Positions 53,304-62,129 of a stretch of DNA of 64,000 bases are shown in pieces (within the stretch, counting starts at the first letter, position 1; every line of letters begins with the position of its first letter). The DNA comes from a bacterium 1XD21-13 (lineage in GTDB: Bacteria > Bacillota > Clostridia > Lachnospirales > Lachnospiraceae): positions 62,001 through 126,000 of the forward strand of contig QZDX01000009.1 in assembly GCA_009917555.1 (NCBI GenBank), read 5' to 3'. The translations under genes were made by a program, and so were the position numbers. The notes beneath the pieces are model-generated. The model searched no databases. It saw only the letters and a list, made by a program, of their open reading frames with translations, and was not told the origin of the DNA.

Positions 53304-53831
53304 ATGAAAAAAATTAGTTTGTTTATAGCAATGAGTCTTGACGGATATATTGCAGACAGTAAAGGTGGCATAAACTGGCTGAGCGGACAGGGCAATGATG
53401 ATAGCATCGACGCATATTCTGAATTTGTGAGATATATTGATACTGTGATAATGGGGTGGAATACCTATCATCAAATTATTACTGAACTTTCACCTGATGA
53501 GTGGGTTTATAAAGATTTTACAACCTATGTTGTAACACACAAACCAAAAACATCTTCTGAAAAAATCCGTTTTACCAACGAGTGCCCTGTTGAGCTGGCA
53601 AAAAAGCTACGAGATGAAACTGGAAAAGGAATTTGGATATGTGGTGGTGCAAACCTTATCCAACAATTAGTTAGAAAAGATATAATTGATTGTTATTATA
53701 TTACTGTTATTCCGACGATTTTAGGTTCAGGTATTCGGCTTTTTGAAAAGACTGACCATGAAATTAAGTTGAGGTTGCTCAAAACACAATCGTATAATGG
53801 TATGACGGATTTAATCTATATAAAAAGATAA
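53304..53831 (+). CDS. Dihydrofolate reductase family protein (RibD C-terminal-like)
   Basis: A 175-residue protein. MKKISLFIAMSLDGYIADSK is the family opening; TVIMGWNTYHQI (about 50) and GIWICGGANLIQQLV (about 110-124) are the NADPH-binding blocks; PTILGSGIRLFE (about 138-149) is another. It belongs to the YyaP/YwjB group, not to true FolA, so the substrate is unknown. SD AAAGGAGAACTT. A group II intron begins 10 nt after its stop. Confidence 0.85.
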   Translation: MKKISLFIAMSLDGYIADSKGGINWLSGQGNDDSIDAYSEFVRYIDTVIMGWNTYHQIITELSPDEWVYKDFTTYVVTHKPKTSSEKIRFTNECPVELAKKLRDETGKGIWICGGANLIQQLVRKDIIDCYYITVIPTILGSGIRLFEKTDHEIKLRLLKTQSYNGMTDLIYIKR

Positions 53832-53840
53832 GTTCCAGTT

Positions 53841-54714
53841 GTGCGCCCAGCAAAGGGCAATTAACCTAACAGGTGCGAATCCTGCCTGCGAAGGTCTAGC
53901 CAGCCAGCTGTAGCGAGTCTTGCGTGGCAGTCAGTAATGGCTGGTGCGAAGCGTAGACAGCGAGCAAGTAGGGCTGCAATGCGATTGAGCCTCGAAATGT
54001 TGAAATTCAGAGGGCTGACGTCTTAACTGGTGCGGAAAGCAATATCGGGCAGTTCGCAAAAGGCGAGAACTGTCCGGCACTGCGGGGTCCAAGAGCCAGT
54101 CATGCTTGACATTGTGGTTAATTGTCAACTGGGGAGAGCCTGCCGATTCTTGGAAACAAGTACGTTTTATCAACTAGAAGATGGAGATAAGCGGATGGGT
54201 GGCAGGCAGTCGGATAGTCTCATAGTACCGTAGAAGCCGGGTAATGCCGGTGGAGGGAAGGGGGCTACATGGTAACGGTCTTTCTGAGGACACATCAACC
54301 GTGCTCAGGAACGGAGGTATTGATGGAAACAAAATTAGAAAGAATAGCAGAAATATCGGCAACAACGCCGAAGCCAGAGTTCACTTCTCTGTACCATCTG
54401 ATAAATGCTGAAATGCTTATGCAGTGCCATAAGGAACTGGATGGGAAGAAGGCAGTAGGGATTGACAGGGTGACAAAAGCAGAGTATGAAGAACACCTGG
54501 AAGAGAACATCACAAATCTGGTCGAGCGGTTAAAGAACAAGGCATACAAGCCACTGCCGTCGCTAAGGGTGTATATACCGAAAAGCAACGGAAAGATGAG
54601 ACTGCTGGGGATTGCCTCTTATGAGCACAAGATTGTGCAGCTTGCGGTAAAGAAAGTACTGGAAGCGATTTATGAACCGAGATTCCTTAACTGTATGTAT
54701 GGGTTCAGACCAAA
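53841..54714 (+). mobile_element. Group II intron, 5' portion (truncated)
   Basis: GTGCGCCCAG at 53841 is the classical 5' end (GUGYG) of bacterial group II introns. The 480 nt that follow have the ribozyme look (GGTGCGAATCCTGCC, GCGAGCAAGTAGGGC, AAGCCGGGTAATGCCGG) and lead into an intron reverse transcriptase gene at 54323. The element breaks at ~54714, so RT domains beyond the second block, the maturase, and ribozyme domains V and VI are absent here. It cannot splice or move on its own. Confidence 0.8.
54323..54714 (+). pseudogene. ltrA: Group II intron reverse transcriptase/maturase, N-terminal fragment
   Basis: About 130 residues: the RT-0/RT-1 region (KKAVGIDRVTKAEYEEHLEE) and RT-2 (YIPKSNGKMRLLGIASYEHK, then EAIYEPRFLNCMYGFRP). 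The next expected residues after GFRP are lost: the sequence runs into the antisense of a transposase fragment. The catalytic YADD block and the maturase domain are missing. SD ACGGAGGTATTG at 54323 is intact. Confidence 0.8.
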
Positions 54715-55288
54715 CACCAAGATCGTATTTGGGTCCATATTCATTCTCATAGAGTAACGCGTTGTATTTTGTGTAAAGGGCATCTATGGTGTCCAGCAGA
54801 CCGGCAAGATGATAGTTTATGCTTCCCCGCCAGACAAACGTATATCGGTTTGCGTTCGCTTCTATCTTTGTCCCATCAATGTAGAGTTCTTTCAGCGTTA
54901 GGAGCCCTTCCTTTTGCAGGCGGCGCATAAATGGGTAGTTCAATTCATCCAGAATCTCTCCCGTCAGTTTTTTCCCTTTAAAGTCATAGAAAGCATCCCT
55001 CTGGGGCTTCTGCCCTTTCGTCAGCCAGATAAAGGCAAGATCCCTCTGGCACAAGTCCACGATACGGTCAACTGCCCTGACTCCCCGCATGTTTGCATAA
55101 GTAACCACAGAATACAGCATGATTGGGTTATACCCCGTTCTTCCCTGATCTGAATAACAGGCCAGAAGGCCAGAAAAATCCAATTCCTCCATCACTTTTT
55201 TCAGGGTATAGACTGGATCGTCGTTGGGTAAACCCAATTCGTAGAAACTGAAGTTTATTTTTTGTTGACCAATTTCGAAAAAAATCAT
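54715..55288 (-). pseudogene. IS1182-family transposase, N-terminal fragment
   Basis: About 190 residues on the minus strand from ATG 55288. The order KKVMEELDFSGLLACYSDQG, GYNPIMLYSVVTYANMRGVR, then LYIDGTKIEANANRYTFVWR is the N-terminal half of IS1182/DUF772-type DDE transposases, with the first catalytic Asp in YIDGTK. The C-terminal half is absent; the fragment ends at ~54715 where the intron fragment begins. No complete terminal repeats were identified. Confidence 0.75.
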
Positions 55289-55384
55289 TATAATAATCTT
55301 GTTTGAGCATAGTTCCATTATAACATGGAACGGGGAAAAGATGGTTGTCGTTAGCCAGCTTTTTTCTTTTTCATAGATAAATTC

Positions 55385-55422
55385 AGGGGAAGGTGCGGTC
55401 CGCATGGATCACACCTTCCCCT
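55385..55422 (-). terminator. Hairpin after the GntR gene
   Basis: AGGGGAAGGTG (55385-55395) pairs with CACCTTCCCCT (55412-55422). It lies 43 nt beyond the GntR stop on the minus strand, but T-tracts are weak. Confidence 0.45.
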
Positions 55423-55464
55423 ATGTAGGGCTATCTATTTCCCGACAGCCCCTTACTTTACGAA

Positions 55465-56196
55465 TTATTGCTTTTCGGATGTGTGCTCCAGCACCTCTCC
55501 AAAGTAGCTGCCGGTCACGATCTCATGAAGATTGCTCAGATCCCGGTTCTTTAACACCTGGTAGAGCCTGGTATGTGCCGTTAGCAGCTCCTCGCTGCGA
55601 CCGCCGTTGATCATGGCTGCTACGGTCTCATAGCGCATGGCATGGGTGAGGGTACGCACCACACGGCTGATTTTGTCGGCAAGGGGGTTTTTCCCCATCT
55701 GGGAAATCATGTCGTGAAAGTTGTTGTCTATGTTGAAGAAGTTGTCAACCACATTTTCCTTGCTGTCAAGGACAGCTCGCATCTGCTTAAGGATTTCCTC
55801 CAGCTTTTTCCCTTCTGCCTCATCGTATTTCAAAATGGCCAGACGCATAAGGCCGGCCTCTGTCATTTCCCGCAGCTCCATAAGGTTCACGGAGGAATCC
55901 TGGTTGAGAAGGATTCCGTATATCATGGGATCGATCATGCTTTCCTTAAAGCCGTCACACACAAAGGTTCCCTCTGAACGCTTGCTTTCCAAAACGCCTA
56001 AGTAGGTTAAGATCTTGATTGCTTCCCTCACGGAGCTTCGTGCGACTCCCAGGGATGCGGCCAGCTCAGGCTCCGGGGGAATCCGGTCTCCGGGCTTTAA
56101 CTCTTTATTGCGCATAGCGTCTGTGAGACAGTTGATGACGCTCTGAACTACGGACTCTTTTTTCAAATTTTTTAAATAGTTTGGACTTTCAGACAT
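55465..56196 (-). CDS. FadR-type GntR transcriptional regulator
   Basis: 243 residues. N-terminal winged helix: KPGDRIPPEPELAASLGVAR then SSVREAIKILTYLGVLESKR (about 35-74), the GntR signature. C-terminal FCD ligand domain: LMELREMTEAGLMRLA near 100 and ISQMGKNPLADKISRVVRTL near 170, with a metal-ligand-type Asp/His set. ATG 56196 has GGAAGGAATGAAGCACAA. Operators: TATGTCTGACATA before dctP, TATGTCGGACATA before the transketolase genes and a related TATGTATAACATA 36 nt upstream of its own start. It probably represses the downstream catabolic genes until an intermediate binds. Confidence 0.87.
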   Translation of the reverse strand: MSESPNYLKNLKKESVVQSVINCLTDAMRNKELKPGDRIPPEPELAASLGVARSSVREAIKILTYLGVLESKRSEGTFVCDGFKESMIDPMIYGILLNQDSSVNLMELREMTEAGLMRLAILKYDEAEGKKLEEILKQMRAVLDSKENVVDNFFNIDNNFHDMISQMGKNPLADKISRVVRTLTHAMRYETVAAMINGGRSEELLTAHTRLYQVLKNRDLSNLHEIVTGSYFGEVLEHTSEKQ

Positions 56197-56231
56197 TTGT
56201 GCTTCATTCCTTCCGTATTGTTGAATTGCCA

Positions 56232-56244
56232 TATGTATAACATA
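56232..56244. promoter_or_regulatory. Possible GntR operator (autoregulation)
   Basis: TATGTATAACATA is a dyad related to the two stronger sites at 59100 and 62130, differing at the base next to the centre in each half. Confidence 0.45.
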
Positions 56245-56372
56245 GTACAAAAGGGAAAATGCGTCAAGGGAAAAAACGGCCGGCAGCAGAATGGCTTTTG
56301 TTTCAGAGACCAATTTCTGTGCCGGCCGTCCGGTGGAACCAAATATCATGATGCGAAAATTGCTATGTCAAC

Positions 56373-57131
56373 TTAATCCATATGGGAACCGCCGTTGATG
56401 TCGATTTCTTCGCCTGTAATATAGGAAGCTTCTTTGGAGGCAAGGAATACGATAGCGGAAGCAACCTCCTCAGGCTCGCCGGGCCGTCCCATGGGGATGG
56501 CGTCAATCACCGGCTTTGCCTGCTCCGGGGACATGCTCTTCCAAATGTCCGTATTGATAAGTCCGGGGCACACGCAGTTGGTGGTGATACCGTACTGGGA
56601 AACCTCACGTGCCAGATTCTTGGAGAAGCCAAGAACCGCAGCCTTGGAAGCGGAGTAGTGAGCGCCGCCGAACACACCGCCGCCCCGCTTTCCGGATACG
56701 GAGGACAGGTGGACGATACGGCCGTAGTTCTGCTTTTTCATTACCTCACATACGGTCTTGGTCAGCAGGAAGAGAGCAAACATATTGACACTGAAAATGC
56801 GCTCCATATCCTTAAGGGTCATATCGGCAACGGTGACCTTCTGGGAAATACCTGCATTGTTGATGAGAACATCAATCCGCCCATAGCGCTCAAGGACAAA
56901 ATCTACCAGGGAAGTGACCTCATCTTCTTTACAGAGATTTCCGGCAAAGCCGGCTGCCTCGAAGCCTGCCGCTGTAAGCTCCTTTACATTTGCGTCAACG
57001 CCCTCCTTATTGATATCGCAGAGCACAACCTTTGCGCCGAGCTCGGCAAAGGTCTGGGCAAATACACGGCCCATGCCGCGGGGAGAACCGGCACCGGTAA
57101 CTAAAACAACCTGATCTTTAAATTCAAACAT
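56373..57131 (-). CDS. SDR family oxidoreductase
   Basis: A 252-residue classical short-chain dehydrogenase. VTGAGSPRGMGRVFAQTFAE (about 12-31) is the NAD(P) loop; NNAGISQK (about 90); the catalytic triad lies in HLSSVSGKRGGG and HYSASKAAVLG (Ser ~142, Tyr ~159, Lys ~163). The C-terminus ITGEEIDINGGSHMD is typical. ATG 57131 with TTGGAGGAAATCACT is preferred to an ATG 21 bases upstream. Hairpin element D precedes it. The likely role is oxidation or reduction of a sugar-like intermediate in the transketolase pathway; the substrate is unknown. Confidence 0.9.
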   Translation of the reverse strand: MFEFKDQVVLVTGAGSPRGMGRVFAQTFAELGAKVVLCDINKEGVDANVKELTAAGFEAAGFAGNLCKEDEVTSLVDFVLERYGRIDVLINNAGISQKVTVADMTLKDMERIFSVNMFALFLLTKTVCEVMKKQNYGRIVHLSSVSGKRGGGVFGGAHYSASKAAVLGFSKNLAREVSQYGITTNCVCPGLINTDIWKSMSPEQAKPVIDAIPMGRPGEPEEVASAIVFLASKEASYITGEEIDINGGSHMD

Positions 57132-57157
57132 AGTGATTTCCTCCAAATTCATATTTT

Positions 57158-57251
57158 GTAATACCCCTCCCGGTGCAACCTTATGTAAATGGATTTCCAG
57201 TCACAGTACTTTGTGTTTGAAAAATGATTTGTACACTGTGAGGGGCGTATT
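57158..57251 (-). repeat. 90-nt 5'UTR hairpin element, copy D (before SDR)
   Basis: On the minus strand: AATACGCCCCTC at the start pairs with GAGGGGTATT at the end, with one bulge, replacing the outer stems of copies A and B by different but still paired bases. The inner segment GTGTACAAATCATTTTTC ... GGAAATCCATTTAC is conserved but less well paired. It ends 14 nt before the Shine-Dalgarno at 57144-57140. Confidence 0.75.
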
Positions 57252-57273
57252 GTTGATATAAAGCTTTTTGATA

Positions 57274-58209
57274 CTATTGAAGCTCCTTGGCAAGCTTCAC
57301 AATATGCTCCACAGTAATACCGTTCATTTCCAGCAGGCGCTCATAAGGAGCGGACTGCCCGAATTGATCCTGGATTCCCACGCGCTTCACAATACCCTTG
57401 CCCAGCTCTGCGGCCACCTCGCATACGGCGGAGCCCAGGCCGTTCAGGATGTTGTGATCCTCAATGGTAATTATTTTTCCAATCTCGTTGACTGCGGAGG
57501 TAACGGCCTCCACATCCAGAGGCTTGATGGTGTGCATATCCAGTACGCGAGCGGAAATGCCGTCCTTTGCCAGAGTCTTGGCAGCCTCGATTGCCAGCCG
57601 AACCGTGTCTCCGTTGGCAATGAGAGCAATATCCCTACCATCCTGAATCTGATGAGCCTTGCCAATGGTAAACTCTACGTCCTCGCCGTAGATCTGTGGA
57701 ACTGCGTCCCTGGTAAAGCGCAGGAACATGGGACCGTAGGTATTGGCCGCCTGGCGCACCAGCTTTCTTGTGGAGTTGTAGTCCGCAGGCATAATCACGG
57801 TCATATTGGGAATGGTGCGCAGGACACCTATATCCTCAATGGCCTGATGGGAGGCTCCGTCATTGGCAGGAGTTACACCGCCATGGGAGCAGGCAATCTT
57901 CACGTTCAGATTGGGATAGCAGATCTCTTGGCGAATCATTTCGCACATACGCAAGGAGCCAAATACAGCGTAGGTTACTACAAAGGGAACCTTGCCGCAG
58001 GTAGCCAGGCCGGCAGCTAAACCGGCGCCATTCTGCTCCGCAATTCCCACATTCAGGTGTTGGTTGGGAAGCTCCTTGCGGAAGCTTCCGGTTTGGCAGC
58101 TCTTTCCGATATCCGTATCTATCACCAAAAGATCGGGGTTTTCTTTTCCCAGCTCCACAATTTCTTTTCCAAAGCCGTCACGGGTTGCGATTTTCTTTAA
58201 TTCACTCAT
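57274..58209 (-). CDS. Transketolase, C-terminal subunit
   Basis: A 311-residue protein equal to the pyrimidine-binding plus C-terminal domains. PDLLVIDTDIGKSCQTG (about 25-41), NVGIAEQNGAGLAAGLATCG (about 52-71; the catalytic Glu is in AEQN) and SHGGVTPANDGASHQAIEDI (about 108-127) are standard. It pairs with the N-terminal subunit gene 18 nt upstream to make one thiamine-diphosphate enzyme. Split transketolases like this occur in pathways for unusual sugars (for example apiose or sulfoquinovose breakdown), so it need not be the pentose phosphate enzyme. Confidence 0.9.
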   Translation of the reverse strand: MSELKKIATRDGFGKEIVELGKENPDLLVIDTDIGKSCQTGSFRKELPNQHLNVGIAEQNGAGLAAGLATCGKVPFVVTYAVFGSLRMCEMIRQEICYPNLNVKIACSHGGVTPANDGASHQAIEDIGVLRTIPNMTVIMPADYNSTRKLVRQAANTYGPMFLRFTRDAVPQIYGEDVEFTIGKAHQIQDGRDIALIANGDTVRLAIEAAKTLAKDGISARVLDMHTIKPLDVEAVTSAVNEIGKIITIEDHNILNGLGSAVCEVAAELGKGIVKRVGIQDQFGQSAPYERLLEMNGITVEHIVKLAKELQ

Positions 58210-58227
58210 TGTCCTCTTCCTCCCAGC

Positions 58228-59064
58228 TTAGTTGTTTAACTGAGCCTCAAGCTCAGCCATGGCCTGTTCATACTGTTCCTGATTGGGGGCCGCTCCATGC
58301 CATCCGCACTGATTTTCCATAAAGGAAACGCCTTTTCCCTTGATGGTGTGGGCATAAATGCATTTGGGCTTTCCGTTTTTGGATGCATAGCATTTATTCA
58401 GAACAGCGACAATCTCCTCCATATTGTGACCGTCAATCTCAATGACCTCCCAGCCGAAGGCCCGGAACTTCTCACCCAGATTTCCATTGGGCATTACCTC
58501 GTCACAGGTTCCGTCTATCTGCAGGTTGTTGAAGTCTACGAAGGTAATCAGATTATCCAGCTGATACTTGTGAGCGGTGTTGGCGGCCTCCCAGATTTCG
58601 CCCTCCTGGGCTTCGCCGTCACCAACTACACAGAATACCTTATAGTCCTTTTTGTCAAGCTTACCTGCCAGCGCCATGCCGGCCGCACAGGCCAGACCCT
58701 GACCCAGAGAGCCGGTGGAAATGTCAATGCCGGGGCATTTGTTCATGGACGGATGGCCCTGGAGCATGGAATCCTCCTTGCGCAGAGTATCCAGTACGGC
58801 TTCGGGGAAGAAGCCTGTTCCGGCAAGGCAGGCATACTGAATCGGGCAAACATGGCCTTTGGAGAGAACCATGCGATCCCGGTCCGGCCAGCGGGGATTC
58901 TTGGGGTCAATGTTCATGTACTTAAAGTAGCAGGCAGTAACAAAATCCGCTGCGGAGAGAGAGCCGCCGGGATGTCCGGACTGGGCCTTGTAAATCATAT
59001 CAACGACCTTCATACGCATCCGTACAGCGGTATTTTCCAGATCCTTTACAGAAATGTCTTTCAT
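58228..59064 (-). CDS. Transketolase, N-terminal subunit
   Basis: A 278-residue protein with the thiamine-diphosphate and metal site: KAQSGHPGGSLSAADFVTAC (about 24-43), DISTGSLGQGLACAAGMALA (about 110-129) and VVGDGEAQEGEIWEAANTA (about 148-166). ATG 59064 has GAGGTGATTCAC; an ATG nine bases upstream is worse. It is the first gene of its transcript; the GntR operator TATGTCGGACATA lies 36-48 nt upstream. Confidence 0.9.
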   Translation of the reverse strand: MKDISVKDLENTAVRMRMKVVDMIYKAQSGHPGGSLSAADFVTACYFKYMNIDPKNPRWPDRDRMVLSKGHVCPIQYACLAGTGFFPEAVLDTLRKEDSMLQGHPSMNKCPGIDISTGSLGQGLACAAGMALAGKLDKKDYKVFCVVGDGEAQEGEIWEAANTAHKYQLDNLITFVDFNNLQIDGTCDEVMPNGNLGEKFRAFGWEVIEIDGHNMEEIVAVLNKCYASKNGKPKCIYAHTIKGKGVSFMENQCGWHGAAPNQEQYEQAMAELEAQLNN

Positions 59065-59099
59065 GTGAATCACCTCATTTTTATATTTGTATTATGTAT

Positions 59100-59112
59100 T
59101 ATGTCGGACATA
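59100..59112. promoter_or_regulatory. GntR operator before the transketolase genes
   Basis: TATGTCGGACATA is a perfect dyad (TATGTC / GACATA) and matches the site at 62130-62142 except for the central base. Confidence 0.7.
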
Positions 59113-59281
59113 GGATAATTAAAGCATAGCATGTTATTTTATAAAGTCAAGTGTATTTTTGATTTTTTACGTTTTCACCAAAATTCCGGTATAAAATTTG
59201 TTGAAAATGACGATTAAAAATACGCCGGCCCGCAAAAGTCACACAGGGTAAAACGGTAACAGGCCGACGCAGAGAGAAATG

Positions 59282-60571
59282 TCAGCCGCCCACAAAGAGC
59301 AGTGAGATTCCGGGTATGTAGGTAACAAGCAGCAGTATGGCCAGCTCTGCAATCAAACAGGGGATAATTCCCTTGGAAATTTCCTCAATCTTAATGCTGC
59401 CGATTCCGCAGGCCACATACAGGTTGACGCCCACAGGCGGAGTGAACAGGCCGATAGCCAAGTTCACAATCATCACAACGCCCAGATGAATGGGATGGAT
59501 GCCAAGCTCCAGGGCAACCGGTGCAAACAGCGGCGTAAAGATATAGAGAGCCGAGGTGGAATCCAGGAAGCATCCGGCAATCAGTAGTACAATGTTCACG
59601 ATGAGGAAAAAGAGAATCACATTTCCTCCGGTGACATTCAGCATAAAGCCCTTGATAGCCAGATCGAGCCTTGCCCTGGTGAGCACATAGGCAAACAGCG
59701 TGGCGCCCATGGTGATGAACATAACCGTTGCAGTGGTGCTGCAGGAATCTATGAGGATATCAACGGTTTTCTTGAAATCAATTTCCTTGTAAATGAAAAT
59801 GCCTACAATCAAGCCGTAAAATACGGACACGGCCGCAGCCTCCGTAGGTGTAAAGATACCGCCGTAGATACCGCCCAAAATGATAACCGGCATCAAAAGG
59901 CCCCAAAAGGCATCCTTAAAAGCCTGCCAGCGCTCTTTTTTTGTGGCTCTTGGCATCACCTTCAGATCCAATCTTCGGCCCAGAACCAGGGCGGCGGCAA
60001 TCAGCCCGGCTCCCATCAAAAGCCCCGGAACCATGCCGGCCATAAAGAGACTGGTGATGGAGGCATCTGCGATGGAGCCGTACACTACAAAGGTAATGGA
60101 TGGAGGGATTACAACGCCAATGGCTCCTCCTGCGGCCATAAGAGCACAGGAAAATGCGGCAGGGTATCCGGCCTTTACCAGAGCCGGAATCATAATCAGT
60201 CCCAGGGCAGCCACAGTTGCAGGGCCGGAGCCGGAGATTGCGGCAAAAAAGCAGGAAACCACAACACAGACAATCGCCATGCCGCCTTTGATGTGTCCCA
60301 GGCATTTTTCCGCCAGATTGATGAGCCGTCCGGAAATTCCGGCCTTCTCCATTACATTTCCGGAAAGGATGAAGAACGGAATAGCCAGAAGGACAAATTT
60401 ACTGCTGGCAGAGGAGCAGAGCCTCGGAAGAACGCTCATAATGGCATCCAGAGGCTTTCCGGCGCCTTGAACCAGGATAGCGGCCACGCTTGACATACCC
60501 AGGCAGATGGCAATGGGCGCGCCCAATACCAGAAGAAGAATGAAAATACCTAACAGTACAAGACCTACCAT
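59282..60571 (-). CDS. dctM: TRAP transporter large permease
   Basis: A 429-residue DctM-type protein with about 12 membrane helices. GIFILLLVLGAPIAICLGMS at the start, AISGSGPATVAALGLIMIPA (about 110-129) and GVVIPPSITFVVYGSIADAS (about 151-170) are family signatures; LFTPPVGVNLYVACGI is near 390. It carries the substrate channel of a Na+-dependent tripartite uptake system. Two bases separate its ATG from the stop of dctQ. Confidence 0.92.
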   Translation of the reverse strand: MVGLVLLGIFILLLVLGAPIAICLGMSSVAAILVQGAGKPLDAIMSVLPRLCSSASSKFVLLAIPFFILSGNVMEKAGISGRLINLAEKCLGHIKGGMAIVCVVVSCFFAAISGSGPATVAALGLIMIPALVKAGYPAAFSCALMAAGGAIGVVIPPSITFVVYGSIADASITSLFMAGMVPGLLMGAGLIAAALVLGRRLDLKVMPRATKKERWQAFKDAFWGLLMPVIILGGIYGGIFTPTEAAAVSVFYGLIVGIFIYKEIDFKKTVDILIDSCSTTATVMFITMGATLFAYVLTRARLDLAIKGFMLNVTGGNVILFFLIVNIVLLIAGCFLDSTSALYIFTPLFAPVALELGIHPIHLGVVMIVNLAIGLFTPPVGVNLYVACGIGSIKIEEISKGIIPCLIAELAILLLVTYIPGISLLFVGG

Positions 60572-60572
60572 A

Positions 60573-61043
60573 TTACAGATCCTCCTTTCTGGGATACTCT
60601 TTTGCCATATCGATCATTCCCTCAATAAAGGCAACCATAGAAAATGCGGCGCCTACAGGGACAAAGGAACCGTAGATCCATTCCGGCCACTGCATTGCGG
60701 CTGTCTCCTGCCCCAGACGGTATTGGCTAATCACCATCTGAATGCCGAAGATCACCACCAGCAGGCAGAATATGGCGGCAATTCCGTATGTAATGACATT
60801 GAGAATGGTGCGGGCCTGGGGACTGACACGGTCGGTTAAGATGGAAAGGCCCAGGTGCGCATTCCGGCGGGCGGCAATGGCAGTTCCCATGAAGCTCATC
60901 AGTACAAACAGGTAAGTGGACATTTCATCGGAGAAAGCCAGAGAATGGTTAAATACATAGCGGGCAATGACATTGGCAAAAACAAGCACAGCCATGACGG
61001 AAACACAGATACAGGATACAAATTTTTCGATTTTTTCTAGCAT
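60573..61043 (-). CDS. dctQ: TRAP transporter small permease
   Basis: 156 residues with four helices. VIARYVFNHSLAFSDEMSTY (about 26-45) is the DctQ signature with the conserved Trp replaced here by Leu/Ala-type residues, followed by FMGTAIAARRNAHLGLSIL. ATG 61043 has AATAGGAGGCCCTCT, so the longer upstream frame is discarded. It forms the membrane complex with DctM. Confidence 0.88.
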   Translation of the reverse strand: MLEKIEKFVSCICVSVMAVLVFANVIARYVFNHSLAFSDEMSTYLFVLMSFMGTAIAARRNAHLGLSILTDRVSPQARTILNVITYGIAAIFCLLVVIFGIQMVISQYRLGQETAAMQWPEWIYGSFVPVGAAFSMVAFIEGMIDMAKEYPRKEDL

Positions 61044-61053
61044 AGAGGGCCTC

Positions 61054-62079
61054 CTATTCCATACCGAACGCAGCACAGGCTTCTTCTCCGTATACCTTCT
61101 GCAAATCGGCAATTACGTCCGTGATTGCTTCCTGGAAGGGCGCCAGCTGTTCCTCTGTGAGAACATCCACCTGCATTCCCGCCTCTCGAAAGCCTTCAAT
61201 TAACTGTTCTTCTTCTGATTCCAGATGATCCCGTCCCCAATTGCAGGCTTCCACGGCACATTCTCTGAGAAGCTCCTGGGTACTCTCATCCAAACTGTTC
61301 CAGATCTTCGTATTGGCAATAAAAAGATCGTTTTCGTAGCTGTAGTTCCAGATGGTCATGTATGCCTGAATTTCATCCATTTTAGCGGATTTGGTGATGG
61401 AGCAGCCGTTTTCCTGGCCGTCAATGGTGCCCTGCTGGATGGCGGTGAATACCTCGCTCCAGCTCATGGCCGTGGGATTGGCTCCCAGGGCATCGAATAC
61501 ATTCATGTAGACGGCGGAGCCGGGAACACGGATCTTTAAGCCCTTCAGATCCTCCGGCTTCGTCACGGCCCTTTTACTGTTGGTAAGCTGACGGAAGCCG
61601 TTGTGGAAGGAGCCCAGGTAGGTGATTCCCTTGGGCTCCAGGAGCTTGGCGTAGTAGGCCCCGCCGGTGGAATCAATGGTCTCTCTTGCGTCCTGGTAGG
61701 ATGTGAAGGACCAGGGGATGGTGGCTACGGAGATTTTGGGCTCCAGATTGGCCAGGACGCTGGTGGCGTAGGCTCCCAGGTCGGAGCCGCCGGTTGCAAT
61801 GTATTCCACGCCCTTTGTGCTGTTGCCTCCGGCCAGGGTGTCGTTGGGGAAGACATCGATGGTAACATTTCCCTCGGAACGCTCGTTCACTAATTGGGCA
61901 AAATGATTTGCCACCAGGGAATCAATCTGCGTATCGGTTCCGTTGACGGCCATTGACAGATTTACTTTATGATAGGTATTGCTTGGGGCGTCGGCGGGCT
62001 CTTTGCTGCAGCCGGTGATACACCCGGCGGACAGGATAGCTCCTGTTAATATCCATGCAATTTTTTTGCCATGCTTCAT
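61054..62079 (-). CDS. dctP: TRAP transporter substrate-binding lipoprotein
   Basis: A 341-residue DctP. The signal ends in the lipobox SAGCITGC, so it is tethered to the membrane. The family core is clear: RSEGNVTIDVFPNDTLAG (about 72-89), LKGLKIRVPGSAVYMNVFDA (about 175-194; Arg is the carboxylate-binding residue) and GTIDGQENG (about 217-225). This Arg suggests an organic or sugar acid as substrate. SD TGGAGGTAATTT. It is the first gene of the dctPQM operon, with a GntR operator upstream. Confidence 0.92.
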   Translation of the reverse strand: MKHGKKIAWILTGAILSAGCITGCSKEPADAPSNTYHKVNLSMAVNGTDTQIDSLVANHFAQLVNERSEGNVTIDVFPNDTLAGGNSTKGVEYIATGGSDLGAYATSVLANLEPKISVATIPWSFTSYQDARETIDSTGGAYYAKLLEPKGITYLGSFHNGFRQLTNSKRAVTKPEDLKGLKIRVPGSAVYMNVFDALGANPTAMSWSEVFTAIQQGTIDGQENGCSITKSAKMDEIQAYMTIWNYSYENDLFIANTKIWNSLDESTQELLRECAVEACNWGRDHLESEEEQLIEGFREAGMQVDVLTEEQLAPFQEAITDVIADLQKVYGEEACAAFGME

Positions 62080-62129
62080 AAATTACCTCCATGAGAATGG
62101 GTGTTGCAGTCTTCTATTGTCATTTGTCC

